Of a stretch of 64,000 bases of DNA, positions 28,517-38,005 are shown one piece after another. This DNA is from Chryseobacterium sp. CH25 (lineage in GTDB: Bacteria; Bacteroidota; Bacteroidia; Flavobacteriales; Weeksellaceae). The notes under the pieces are model-generated. The model was not told where the DNA came from. It worked only from the letters and a program-made list of their open reading frames with translations, and ran no database searches. Each line of letters starts with the position of its first letter. Within the stretch, counting starts at the first letter, position 1. The DNA lies in assembly GCF_004119455.1 (NCBI RefSeq), contig NZ_NRQT01000004.1, positions 310,001 through 374,000 on the forward strand, given 5' to 3'. A program made the translations under genes and the position numbers.

Positions 28517-30316
28517 ATGACTAGATCAATTGTAATTTTAATTTTCTTTTTAAGTGGTTTTTTCTTTTTAAATGCACAGGAGAAGAAAGATTCCCTTTAT
28601 TATAAAATAGAAGAATTTTCAGATAAAAGAAAAGTCACCAGATTCCTTCACCGTTTTATATTCCGTAGAGAAGCAGACTCAACGTCCGTTAAGTCCAGAA
28701 CCGAAAAAATACCACAGGAAGCATATAATAAGCGGTACATCCGAAATGTAAGGATTGAAGCCATTGACCCTTTTGGGTATGATTCCAAAGAACAGAAAGA
28801 AAAATTAAAATGGTATGACTGGTTTGCAGACCATCTTCATTCCACCACAAGAATTTCTACTGTTAATAATTACTTACTTTTTAAAGAAGGAGAAGAATAT
28901 AATGCCCAGAAACTCTATGAATCTGAACGTTTGCTGAGAACAATGCCTTTTATAAACAGGGTAAATATCAGCGTTTCCGATGATACTTCCAGCAAAGATT
29001 CTATTGATGTTGTGGTGAAAGTTCTTGATTCCTGGAGTTTAAAACCCAGAGTGAGTTACTCAGGAAGTAAAATTGGCCTCGGAGTAACAGAAGAAAACGT
29101 ACTGGGCTTGGGGCATACCTTAGATTTCCTTTACAGAAATGACTCTAAAGAAAAGCAGGATTATGTTTTAGGAAGCTACACTACCTATAATCTTTTTGGT
29201 TCTTATGTCAGTGCTCAAATTCTGGGAGAAAGGGATTTTTCGAGAAATGAAAGAATTAATTTCAATGTCAGAAGAGATTTCTTTTCCCCTTTAACCAAAT
29301 GGGCAGGTGGTTTCACTTTTGAATATTTTATGCGGAATGTTTTGCTTCCAACAGGAACAGATACGGCATATCCTCAGGTTCAGATCAAAGTATACAGTCA
29401 GGATTTATGGGGTGGTTATCAGATTCCGGTTTCATCAGATCCCAGTGAAAAAGTTTCCAGTAATATTGCGATCATAGGAAGATTTCAGAACTATCAGTAT
29501 AAAGACAGTCCGGGAATTGATCAGTATAAGTATTTCAGCTCTTACAATAGTCTCCTGATGTCTGTAGGGCTTATCAACAGGCGGTTTTCTGTTCAGAAGA
29601 ATATTTTTCAATACGATTTGCCGGAAGATATTGCGTACGGAAACTCTGTAAATCTTATTGCAGGTGGTTTATCAAGAAATGATGAAGTGAATCCTTATGT
29701 AGGAATTTCTGCATCTTACGGGAGTTTTACAAAGCTGGGATACTTCACTCTGAAAGCACAGTTCGGAAGATTTTTTAATGAAGATGATCAGAATCGGGAG
29801 TCTTTCCGTATCGATGGAACGTATTTTACCAATCTTATGGATTGGAAATTTGCTAAAGTAAGACATTTCTTTTCTCCTACTTTAGCTCTGGGAAATCCAC
29901 AGCATAATTATTCTTATAAAGACCGAATTAACCTCTCTTCAGCGGATGAGTTCCCTGTTTATAACGCGGATTATATTGGAACTAAAAAAATGGTGTTGAG
30001 GTATCAGCTCCAGATGTTCGTTAATAAAACCTGGAAGAATTTCCACTTCAGTCCTTATTTAACGATGGCTGTAGGCTGGCTGGGAATGCCGAATGACAAG
30101 CTGCTGAATACCCGTGCAAATACTAAAATAGGAATAGGAGTGTTGATTAACAATCCGTTCCTGGTGTTCAACAGGATTCAGGTTTCCTTTACCTATTATC
30201 CGCGTGTTCCATTTGATTATAACTCTGTTTTTGACTTTAACAGTAACAGGAATAATCTTCTGCCAATGAATAGTTTTGCTACAGAGGTTCCTCATTTTGT
30301 GAACTTTGGGAATTGA
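28517..30316 (+). CDS. TamA/BamA-like outer membrane beta-barrel protein
   Basis: The 599-residue protein starts with a signal peptide (cut after FLNAQ). A POTRA-like region follows (about 75-180; YIRNVRIEAIDPFGYD and FKEGEEYNAQKLYESERLLRTM are the pattern of the last POTRA domains). The rest is rich in alternating beta strands, GLGHTLDF and YGSFTKLGYF-type segments and ends in a phenylalanine-rich strand, as expected for a 16-strand surface-antigen barrel. The Omp85 superfamily inserts or moves proteins and lipids at the outer membrane; which cargo is unknown. It is shorter than BamA, closer to TamA. Confidence 0.8.
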   Translation: MTRSIVILIFFLSGFFFLNAQEKKDSLYYKIEEFSDKRKVTRFLHRFIFRREADSTSVKSRTEKIPQEAYNKRYIRNVRIEAIDPFGYDSKEQKEKLKWYDWFADHLHSTTRISTVNNYLLFKEGEEYNAQKLYESERLLRTMPFINRVNISVSDDTSSKDSIDVVVKVLDSWSLKPRVSYSGSKIGLGVTEENVLGLGHTLDFLYRNDSKEKQDYVLGSYTTYNLFGSYVSAQILGERDFSRNERINFNVRRDFFSPLTKWAGGFTFEYFMRNVLLPTGTDTAYPQVQIKVYSQDLWGGYQIPVSSDPSEKVSSNIAIIGRFQNYQYKDSPGIDQYKYFSSYNSLLMSVGLINRRFSVQKNIFQYDLPEDIAYGNSVNLIAGGLSRNDEVNPYVGISASYGSFTKLGYFTLKAQFGRFFNEDDQNRESFRIDGTYFTNLMDWKFAKVRHFFSPTLALGNPQHNYSYKDRINLSSADEFPVYNADYIGTKKMVLRYQLQMFVNKTWKNFHFSPYLTMAVGWLGMPNDKLLNTRANTKIGIGVLINNPFLVFNRIQVSFTYYPRVPFDYNSVFDFNSNRNNLLPMNSFATEVPHFVNFGN

Positions 30317-30479
30317 TAATCAGGCTTCTTTGCTTTAATTACTTATCAGAATATAAAAAAACGGATAATGTCACTGTAATTTCTATATTTGCAGGAATTG
30401 AAATTTAGAATCTAAAACAATATTTTAATTTCAATAAAAAGCTTGAAATAAAATAACCATAAACAAAGAAGAGTAAAGA

Positions 30480-31634
30480 ATGGATAAAATTAATGTCTTG
30501 ATTATTGTAAATATAATCTCTTTATTCATCTCACTGTTTCTGGCATTTTTCCTGATTACCCTCAAAACAAGGTACAAAATAAGCAATGCTCTGTTTGCTG
30601 TTTTTCTGGTGTTAAATGCAATAGATATCAGTGAACCTTTGTTTAACATGATGGTTGATGGCCCATCTAACTTTGGAATGTTTAGAACCACTTTCGCTTT
30701 TCTGCAGATTCCGGTTTTTTATCTTTATATCATATCAGTCTGTTACTCTGACTTTAAATTAAAACCGAAATATTTACTGCATCTGCTCCCGTTTTTAGTG
30801 GTTAATCTGGTTTTACTGCCCCGTTTTTATGCCGTAGATGCTGCATCAAAAATAAGTTTTATTCAGAATCGTCAGAATATGATTGAGTTCCAGTTCATTC
30901 ATATTTTAATACATCTTCAGATGGTAATATACTTTATTGCTGTTTTCAGAGTATTGAGAAAATCGAAGAAATTATATCTTGAAAACTATGCAGGGAAAAG
31001 CATAAATTCCTATAATTGGCTGTTCCAGTTTACGGTTGTACTCACCATTTTATATGCGGTAGCTCTTTTAAAAAACATTTTTAAATTTTCAGACTATCCA
31101 CATATTTCAGAAGGGCTGAAGATTAGCCTTTGGGTTTCTTCTCTTTTTATTTTTTGCTGGTATTTATTCAAAGCATTAAACAATCCGGATCTGTTCAGAA
31201 ATGTTGATTCAAAATTAAAACTCGTTTCTGAGATTGTTGCAGAAGAAAAGATCAGTGAGCAGCCCATAGTGAATGAAAAAGAGTATAATGAAGAACTTCT
31301 GAAACTGAAAGATTATATGGTTGATAAAAAGCCCTTTCTTAACCCTTCACTCACTATTCAGGATATCTCCAGAGAGATTGGTATTCCTACCCGGGAATTA
31401 TCTGTTTTAATCAATCATCAGTTAGGACAGCATTTTTATGATTTCGTAAATACATACCGAATAGAAAATGCTATGGATATTTTAAAAGATACTACAAAAA
31501 GTAAAGTAACAATCCTTGAAATTCTCTATGAAGTTGGTTTTAATTCAAAATCTTCCTTCAATACTGCTTTTAAAAAACATACAGGGAATACACCAACTGA
31601 GTATCGTAAAAATATACAAATCAGTAGTTTGTAA
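30480..31634 (+). CDS. Membrane-anchored AraC-type transcriptional regulator
   Basis: The 384-residue protein has about seven transmembrane helices in its first 240 residues and an AraC-type double helix-turn-helix at the C-terminus (about 280-380; IQDISREIGIPTRELSVLINHQ and ILEILYEVGFNSKSSFNTAFKKHTGNTPTEYRK). This arrangement is common in Bacteroidota and suggests sensing at the membrane with direct DNA binding. A TATATTTG box lies at 30384-30391 without a clear -33 partner. The downstream genes on the same strand encode serine hydrolases, which are plausible targets; a similar pairing of 7TM-AraC regulators with beta-lactamase-fold hydrolases fits this order. Confidence 0.85.
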   Translation: MDKINVLIIVNIISLFISLFLAFFLITLKTRYKISNALFAVFLVLNAIDISEPLFNMMVDGPSNFGMFRTTFAFLQIPVFYLYIISVCYSDFKLKPKYLLHLLPFLVVNLVLLPRFYAVDAASKISFIQNRQNMIEFQFIHILIHLQMVIYFIAVFRVLRKSKKLYLENYAGKSINSYNWLFQFTVVLTILYAVALLKNIFKFSDYPHISEGLKISLWVSSLFIFCWYLFKALNNPDLFRNVDSKLKLVSEIVAEEKISEQPIVNEKEYNEELLKLKDYMVDKKPFLNPSLTIQDISREIGIPTRELSVLINHQLGQHFYDFVNTYRIENAMDILKDTTKSKVTILEILYEVGFNSKSSFNTAFKKHTGNTPTEYRKNIQISSL

Positions 31635-31774
31635 TTATTCGTACTCTTTTTTGTAAAGATTCACACCTATTTTTTTGAACAAATGGGACCGAATACCTTT
31701 ATTCGGTCGCCTGTTTCTGTTTTCTCCCACATCTTTGTATCGAAATAATTTTTAAACATAAAAAAAACGATACA

Positions 31775-32833
31775 ATGAAAACTTCATCAAAATTCTTAGC
31801 AATAGCATTATTTGTAAGCAGCTTCTCTTTTGGGCAAAATGTTTCCCAAAAAATTGATTCTATCATCAGCGATAATTATAAAAAAAATCCTGAAGTAGGA
31901 ATCAGCGTTGGCTTTATCAATAACAATGAAGAATATTATACAGCTTATGGCAAGCTGAATGCAGAAAGTCAAACAAAAATTGATAAAAATTCTCTATTCG
32001 AAATTGCATCCATCACTAAAATTCTTACATCCAATTTAATTGCTCAGGCAGTGTTGGATCATAAACTGAAATTAGATGATTATATAGACGGATTCCTTCC
32101 TAAAGAATATGTACTACAGCCGAATCTCAGAAACAAAATTAAAATTTCAGATCTGGCATCCCATCAGTCTGGCTTACCTGATTTAGATTTTCCAAAATTG
32201 ATGGAACTGAATCCGCAACAGCCTGTAAGCAGTGTGACTAAGGAAACATTAACAGGAATAATCAATAACTGCAGCGAACTGAAAGATTATGGTAAATACC
32301 GCTATTCTACCATTGGATATACTTTACTTGGACAAATTTTAGAAAAAGTGTATGGTAAAAGCTATGATGAAATTATCAGAGCTAAAATAATAAAGCCATT
32401 ACATATGAATAGTACATTAACGAAAGACTTTAATGTGCAAAACATAACAACGGCTCACAACCCAAACGGAGGAATCCAGGAGTTTTTCAAATGGAACATT
32501 ACAGCATCTGCAGGATTGGTAAAATCTAATACTTCCGATATGGTTACCTATTTAAAAGCAGTTTTAAATGAGAAAACAACAGTAGGGAAAGCTGCCATCA
32601 TCACAGAAAAAATCGTGTATAAAGATGAAAAAAGAGACATGGGATTAGGTCTTAATATGATGACGGATGATAAAAATACCATTTATTCGAAATCAGGAGA
32701 TTCTATGGGACAGTCTTCCATCATCTGTTACAACAGAAATAAAAAATGGGGTATTATCATCCTTCTTGACTATAGAAACTCAAAAATGAGACAGGATCTG
32801 TTGAATAAAATTTATGATACAGTCCTGAAATAG
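31775..32833 (+). CDS. Exported serine hydrolase of the beta-lactamase/PBP4-like fold
   Basis: The 352-residue protein has a signal peptide (cut after SFSFGQ) and a class C beta-lactamase-like domain: SxxK in ASITKIL near residue 82, a YST/YTLLGQILE segment around 182-190 at the YxN position, and a late KSGDSMGQSS region at the HxG/KTG position. Members include esterases, D-aminopeptidases and peptidases; few are true beta-lactamases. It lies 140 bases after the AraC regulator and 53 before a second, larger serine hydrolase. Confidence 0.85.
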   Translation: MKTSSKFLAIALFVSSFSFGQNVSQKIDSIISDNYKKNPEVGISVGFINNNEEYYTAYGKLNAESQTKIDKNSLFEIASITKILTSNLIAQAVLDHKLKLDDYIDGFLPKEYVLQPNLRNKIKISDLASHQSGLPDLDFPKLMELNPQQPVSSVTKETLTGIINNCSELKDYGKYRYSTIGYTLLGQILEKVYGKSYDEIIRAKIIKPLHMNSTLTKDFNVQNITTAHNPNGGIQEFFKWNITASAGLVKSNTSDMVTYLKAVLNEKTTVGKAAIITEKIVYKDEKRDMGLGLNMMTDDKNTIYSKSGDSMGQSSIICYNRNKKWGIIILLDYRNSKMRQDLLNKIYDTVLK

Positions 32834-32886
32834 ATTAAAAACAGTTAGATAAATAATAAAACCACTTACCTTAAAAAAACAATACC

Positions 32887-34350
32887 ATGAAAAATACTCT
32901 TTTTATATTAATTACTGCACTCATCGTGTTGAGCTGCCAAACAAGAAATAGTGCAGTAACCTCAAAAAGAGATTATAGCTTTATTACAGATAGTTTGCAT
33001 ATTGATAAACAGTTAGAAAAGTACAAGCTTCCGGGATTTAGTCTTGTTGTTTTTGAAAACTATAAAATTGTTTACTCAAATCAGACAGGAGTGAAGTCAA
33101 CGAATTCTAAAGAAAAATTAGATGTAAACACTGCCTTTTCTACAGCATCAATCACAAAACCTATCACAGCACTTCTTTGCCATATCCTTGATGAAAAAGG
33201 ACTCATTAACCTTGATGAGCCCATTGATAAATACTTAAAACGCTGGCATTTACCAAAAAGCAAGTTTACGGAAAATAATAGCCCAACCTGGAGACAGTTT
33301 TTTAACCATACTTCAGGTACAAACCAAGGCGGGTTTTCAGACTATTATGAAGGAGATGTCATTCCAACGATAAAACAAAGCCTTTTAGGGCAAATCCCAA
33401 GATATGATAAGGAAATTGAATTCCTGTTCACACCGGGAACAAGTTTTGAATATAGTGGTGGCGGATATGTAATTGTTCAGATGGCATTAGAAGATACATT
33501 GAATAAATCTATTGCAGAACTGGCACAGGAACATCTTTTTGGACCTCTTGGTTTAACGAATACAACTATGATACAGCCTAATGAAAAAGGATTCCCAGTG
33601 GATGTAGCTTCTGTTCATGATAAAGATGGAAAAGTTATAAAAACAGGCTTGCCCATTACACCACAGATTGGAGCATCAGGAGTATGGTCTACTCCTACAG
33701 ACCTGGCTAAGCTTTCTATTGAGATACAAAACGCTTTACGCAATAAAAATAATAAAGTGATTTCTTATAATATAGCTCAAAAAGTAACGGGAGTAACAGC
33801 TTTGAAAGATGCCGTTGGAGGTTGGGGCTACGGATGGCAGAAGTCTGTTGCTTATAACAATTACGATTGGTTTATGTGTAATGGTTCCAATACTGGAGTT
33901 GGAGGAAGCATTTTAGCTACTATGGAAGATGGAAATGGTTTTGTAATGCTGGCGAATGGTGAAAAACCTAATCGTATTCCGGTGATAAACGATGCCTGTA
34001 TAAAACTCCTGACAGTAATGAACTGGAATAAGAAAATAGCCAATGAAAACATTCAGGAAATCCCTTTGAGTTTAAAAAAACAACTTATCGGAACCTATAA
34101 TGATTTTCTTTATGGGCAGGGAGCCGAAACGAAAATTGTAGAAAAGAATAACCGTCTTTATGTTGAATCTCAATTTTTAGGATTTTTTAAAGGAAAGAAT
34201 GAGAATGAGTTACAGTATCTGAAAGATGGGACTTTTAAAATTGTAGATTATCCAAACGGATTAAAATTCGATATCAGTAATGAAAAGGTAAACTCTGTTG
34301 TTTTAACAAGAGGTTCTATGAAAACAGAAGTTCAGATTACAAAAAAATAA
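32887..34350 (+). CDS. Serine hydrolase lipoprotein (beta-lactamase fold)
   Basis: The 487-residue protein has a lipoprotein signal (LIVLSC, Cys17 as lipobox cysteine) and a beta-lactamase-fold hydrolase domain: SxxK in ASITKPIT near residue 95, NHTSGTNQGG near 140, EYSGGGYVIVQ at the YxN position near 190, and GSNTGVGGSIL near 340. The last 110 residues form a separate beta-rich domain, often seen in this family. It should sit in the inner or outer membrane facing the periplasm. It is the second of three such hydrolases in the stretch from 31775 to 37706; substrates are unknown. Confidence 0.85.
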   Translation: MKNTLFILITALIVLSCQTRNSAVTSKRDYSFITDSLHIDKQLEKYKLPGFSLVVFENYKIVYSNQTGVKSTNSKEKLDVNTAFSTASITKPITALLCHILDEKGLINLDEPIDKYLKRWHLPKSKFTENNSPTWRQFFNHTSGTNQGGFSDYYEGDVIPTIKQSLLGQIPRYDKEIEFLFTPGTSFEYSGGGYVIVQMALEDTLNKSIAELAQEHLFGPLGLTNTTMIQPNEKGFPVDVASVHDKDGKVIKTGLPITPQIGASGVWSTPTDLAKLSIEIQNALRNKNNKVISYNIAQKVTGVTALKDAVGGWGYGWQKSVAYNNYDWFMCNGSNTGVGGSILATMEDGNGFVMLANGEKPNRIPVINDACIKLLTVMNWNKKIANENIQEIPLSLKKQLIGTYNDFLYGQGAETKIVEKNNRLYVESQFLGFFKGKNENELQYLKDGTFKIVDYPNGLKFDISNEKVNSVVLTRGSMKTEVQITKK

Positions 34351-34401
34351 ATACAGATTTCCCACGAAAGAATTAATGAGTTTAAAACCAAATATCAAAA
34401 A

Positions 34402-34860
34402 ATGATCAAAAAAATTCTTCTATTAGCTTTTATATCAATATGTACAACAGGTTTCGTAGCAGCAAAGGCAAAAATTCCTTTTGGCAAAATAGACAAAATA
34501 GAGATTGTGGCAGATTTGCCTGATACTGAGAAATATGCCGTAAGTGAAGGCTCGAAAGAATACCTGGATTTAGCAAGAATGCATCAGGAATATAATATCG
34601 CCTGGGTAATTCCAGCCTGGATAACACAGGAGCCCAAATTGGTTTTAGCCCAAAAAGACAGCGATGAATATTTCGAATTAAACCAGGAACAGCTTGCCCA
34701 GATTGTGAGTGAAAATAAACTGAATCAGGAAAATCTTCTGCAGCTTGGACTGTACACAAAATACGGCGGAAAGCTTATCGTACTGTTGATTATTGGACTA
34801 ATTCTTTATGGAATTTTTTCTAAAGACAAGCCTAAAAAAGTAAATCCAACAACTATTTAA
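34402..34860 (+). CDS. Exported protein with C-terminal membrane anchor, unknown function
   Basis: The 152-residue protein starts with a signal peptide (cut near FVAAKA) and ends with one transmembrane helix (about 122-140) followed by a short basic tail. The middle part (30-115) is soluble with no recognisable motif. It lies 51 bases after the lipoprotein hydrolase and 28 before another small membrane protein, so the group 32887-36307 is probably one transcript. No family was recognised. Confidence 0.65.
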   Translation: MIKKILLLAFISICTTGFVAAKAKIPFGKIDKIEIVADLPDTEKYAVSEGSKEYLDLARMHQEYNIAWVIPAWITQEPKLVLAQKDSDEYFELNQEQLAQIVSENKLNQENLLQLGLYTKYGGKLIVLLIIGLILYGIFSKDKPKKVNPTTI

Positions 34861-34888
34861 TTATTAAAAAACTTAAACCAAATAAAAT

Positions 34889-35587
34889 ATGAATCCATTA
34901 TTTTTAATTCCAGTCGTAGTCATTATTGCAGGTATCGCTTTCATGATCATCATGAATAAAAAACATAAAGCTGCAAAATCAGAAATTAATTTAGATTCTG
35001 AAAGAACTAAATATAACCAATACAAGCAAGAGCTTTTAGCCCAGGATTTTTCAAAATTAGCACAATGGATGCAGGGTAAGCGAATTGACGCTTTTACTTC
35101 AGCATCTGTTCCCCAGTCAACAGCCAATAAGGTGCAGGAATTTGTAACTGATGGCATGAAAAATATAGCATTATCTGCCATGGGTCTAAAGCTTAAACGA
35201 ATTGAAACAGAATGTTTTTGGGCTTTAAGCGGAAATGATTTACATTTTTTCAGCACTGATACCGTTGGGGAATTAGAAGAACATATTGTATTTGACAGTT
35301 TTAGGCTTGAAAAAGCAAATCTTCAATATGGTGGTATTCTGAAATCGCAATTAGGAGTCTATGCAAAATCATCAGAAGAATATTTACCCAAAATACATAC
35401 AATTACTTTTGATATTGACGGAAGTTCTTTACCCCTTGAAATTCATGACAGACTTCATTATCCAGTTGATCCGGAAGATATGCTTAATCTCAAAAAACAA
35501 CTGAAAACAAGAGCAAAAAATCAAGTAGTTGGCGAAAAACTTGTGGAAATTTTGCAGGACAGATTTCCTAATCTAAAAATGTCTTAA
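34889..35587 (+). CDS. Single-pass membrane protein, unknown function
   Basis: The 232-residue protein has one N-terminal transmembrane helix (about 3-22) and a soluble, mainly cytoplasmic-looking part with alternating helices and strands (ECFWALSGNDLHFFSTD, TITFDIDGSSLP). No known domain was recognised. It lies 6 bases before the DUF1266 gene, which suggests a shared function. Confidence 0.6.
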   Translation: MNPLFLIPVVVIIAGIAFMIIMNKKHKAAKSEINLDSERTKYNQYKQELLAQDFSKLAQWMQGKRIDAFTSASVPQSTANKVQEFVTDGMKNIALSAMGLKLKRIETECFWALSGNDLHFFSTDTVGELEEHIVFDSFRLEKANLQYGGILKSQLGVYAKSSEEYLPKIHTITFDIDGSSLPLEIHDRLHYPVDPEDMLNLKKQLKTRAKNQVVGEKLVEILQDRFPNLKMS

Positions 35588-35593
35588 TATAGC

Positions 35594-36307
35594 ATGGGAT
35601 TTTTTTCCAAGATTTTAAATTCATTTAAGAGTATACGATTAAATGATAAAAATAGAGTAAATGGCTATTTGTTAGATCATTTGCTTGTAGGTTCAATGTA
35701 TGCCGAGCAGCAGTCGGCATACCTGAACTCTTATGAAACGGGATTAAACAAATCCGATATTACAAAGCTAGTGGTGACATATTGGGGAATAACAGATAAA
35801 AATCAAGCTGTAGAAACTCTCCAAAGCTTGCATACCAGAAATCAAGATAAAAACCTTGATGCTGTCTATAAAGCATTTGAAAATCCAGAAAACTATGTTG
35901 ATCTTTTAAAATCAAATCTTCCGGATGAAAAAGACGATTTTGAATATTATCTGGATCTGTTCAGACAATTAAGAAATGTGGTTCCTCTATTGACCGAGCA
36001 GAAGATAATTACAGATTTTGCTCAATTAAAAAGAACAAAAGATAGTGGCTGGAATTATGGAAGAGGAGTGTTTTTAGCACGTTGCTGCCATGAGTTAGGT
36101 TATATTTCTGAAAAAGAACTTATAGAATATTTAGAAAAGTCCCACAGAGAATTGAAACAGTATTGCAGTACCTGGAAAGAATATACAGCGAGTTATATTG
36201 TTGGAAGAGCAATTTGGAGTGGCGACTATAATAATGGAATGATACAGATTGCAGATGATCTGCTGAATAACAGCAAAAGCCCACTCAAAAATAGAATGTA
36301 TCTCTGA
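35594..36307 (+). CDS. DUF1266 domain-containing protein
   Basis: The 237-residue soluble protein ends with the DUF1266 pattern: YYLDLFRQLRN, then GWNYGRGVFLARCCHELGYI (about 155-175) and YIVGRAIWSG. DUF1266 proteins (YbeR/YbeU in E. coli) have no established activity. Its stop codon overlaps an upstream in-frame start of the next serine hydrolase gene (TGATGA at 36305-36310), so the genes are probably co-transcribed. Confidence 0.7.
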   Translation: MGFFSKILNSFKSIRLNDKNRVNGYLLDHLLVGSMYAEQQSAYLNSYETGLNKSDITKLVVTYWGITDKNQAVETLQSLHTRNQDKNLDAVYKAFENPENYVDLLKSNLPDEKDDFEYYLDLFRQLRNVVPLLTEQKIITDFAQLKRTKDSGWNYGRGVFLARCCHELGYISEKELIEYLEKSHRELKQYCSTWKEYTASYIVGRAIWSGDYNNGMIQIADDLLNNSKSPLKNRMYL

Positions 36308-36339
36308 TGATAAAAAAATATGTTCAAAAACCAGTAAAC

Positions 36340-37706
36340 ATGAAAAATTCAAAATTAATACTCCTTTTAGGAACTAGCTTACTCTCTGTAACAGGCTTTT
36401 CACAAACCCAAACAAGTAAGAGAGAGCTCACCGTAACGAAGAATCAGACCGATCTTTCCCATAAGCTGTCAAAATATATGAGTGCCCAGGCAGAGGTGAA
36501 TGGATTTAGTGGTACCGTTCTGATTACCAGGAAAGGTACCGTGCTAATGCGGGAAGCCTATGGTTTGGCAGACCGTGAGTGGGATATTAAAAATACAACA
36601 GATACCAAATTTCAGTTAGCGTCAGTTACAAAGCAATTTACAGCAGCAGCTATTCTTCAGTTAGTAGAAAATGGAAAATTATCTCTTGATGATAAGTTAA
36701 GTAAATTTTTTCCAGATTATCCTAACGCAGAAAGTGTTACCATTCATATGCTGTTGTCCCATTCTTCAGGACTTCCTTTAGGGTTTAAAGATTTGGCTTT
36801 GACTACGATATCTGCTGATTCTGCCTATAATGAAATAAAGAAAATGCCCTATGAGTTTTCGCCAGGGACTAAAAGTGAATACAGTAATGTTGGGTATTAT
36901 TTATTAGGGAAGATTATTGAAAAAGTATCAGGCGAAAAATATGCAGTTTTTCTGAAAAAAATATATTTGAAAAAGTAGGAATGAAGAACACAGGAATCAG
37001 TAATAATGATTCTATCATTCTTAAGAAAGCGAAAGTGTATTACCACACGGAAAATGGATTGGCTCATAATCCATATATCAATTGGGGATTTAATATGGGA
37101 CATGATGGAGCTTATTCTACCGTTGAAGATCTGGCATTATGGGACAAAGCACTTTATGGGACAACCGTTTTATCAAAAGAAATGAAAACCCGGATGTTTA
37201 CTTCCTATAACGAACAAAGTTTTGGATATGGCTATCTTGTCAACCCTTTCTACAATCAGGGACATCAGTTAATTGCACATGATGGTGGTTTCTTTGGAAC
37301 AATGACTTCCTTCAACCGTTATACAGATGATGGTCTGTTTATCACTGTTCTTTCCAATAATCAGTCTCCTTCCTATATGCTTGCCTACGGATTGGCTGCC
37401 ATATGTTTTGGAAAAGAGGTTGAGCTTCCTTACCATCATCAGAAGGTTAAAAACAATGTGTTACTGTATCCGCTCTTTACAGGGGATTATGAGGATATTA
37501 AAATCCTTGAGAAGGATGGGAAGCTCTATTACAATGACCTGGATATTGAGCTGTTTCCGGAATCTGATCATAAATTTTTCAGATCAGATGATGATAACAG
37601 AACTGTAGAGTTTATTAAAGATGCTGATGGGAAATACTCAATGGTTAAGCTAACAAAAGTCGGGGTTGCAGAGATCAGAAAGAGAGTGTCTTTAAATAAA
37701 AAATAG
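36340..37706 (+). pseudogene. Third serine hydrolase (beta-lactamase fold), broken by one frameshift
   Basis: Two frames (36340-36978 and 36981-37706) together give one 455-residue hydrolase. The first half has a signal peptide (cut after VTGFSQ), SxxK in ASVTKQFT near residue 90, SHSSGLP and EYSNVGYYLLG. The second half has GHDGAYSTVEDLALW and HDGGFFGTMTSF, the late motifs, and a C-terminal beta domain. The break is at the A7 run 36955-36961: one more A turns KKIYLKK-stop into KKNIFEKVGMKNTG, a normal family sequence. Start chosen at 36340 because the signal peptide begins there. The damage may be a sequencing error. Confidence 0.85.
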
Positions 37707-37960
37707 CAGGACATAGCCATTGAAGCTATAAGATATTCAGACTGTGAAGTCTTCAAATTTTGAATATCTTAGCTGTAAGTTTTTATTGATTTTAATGTGG
37801 GGCTTATATTGTTTTAAATACCGGGATTTACCTGTTTTTACTGTCTGTAGGTTGTATGAGTAGTGCTTAATAACCTGTATACCACTGTATGTTGTGAAAT
37901 ACAACTATAAGTAGTGTCATTACAACCAAGAGTAGCGGTAATCTTACTTGCTGAAGATGA
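37707..37960. other. Intergenic region with no clear feature
   Basis: About 300 bases to the likely start of the XRE protein at 38006. Low-complexity AT-rich sequence with several TGT/ACA words; no promoter match or coding sequence was recognised. Confidence 0.4.
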
Positions 37961-38005
37961 ATGGAGAAATACCTTTGTCCTGTCAGAAAAATAAAAAGAC
38001 AAAAT

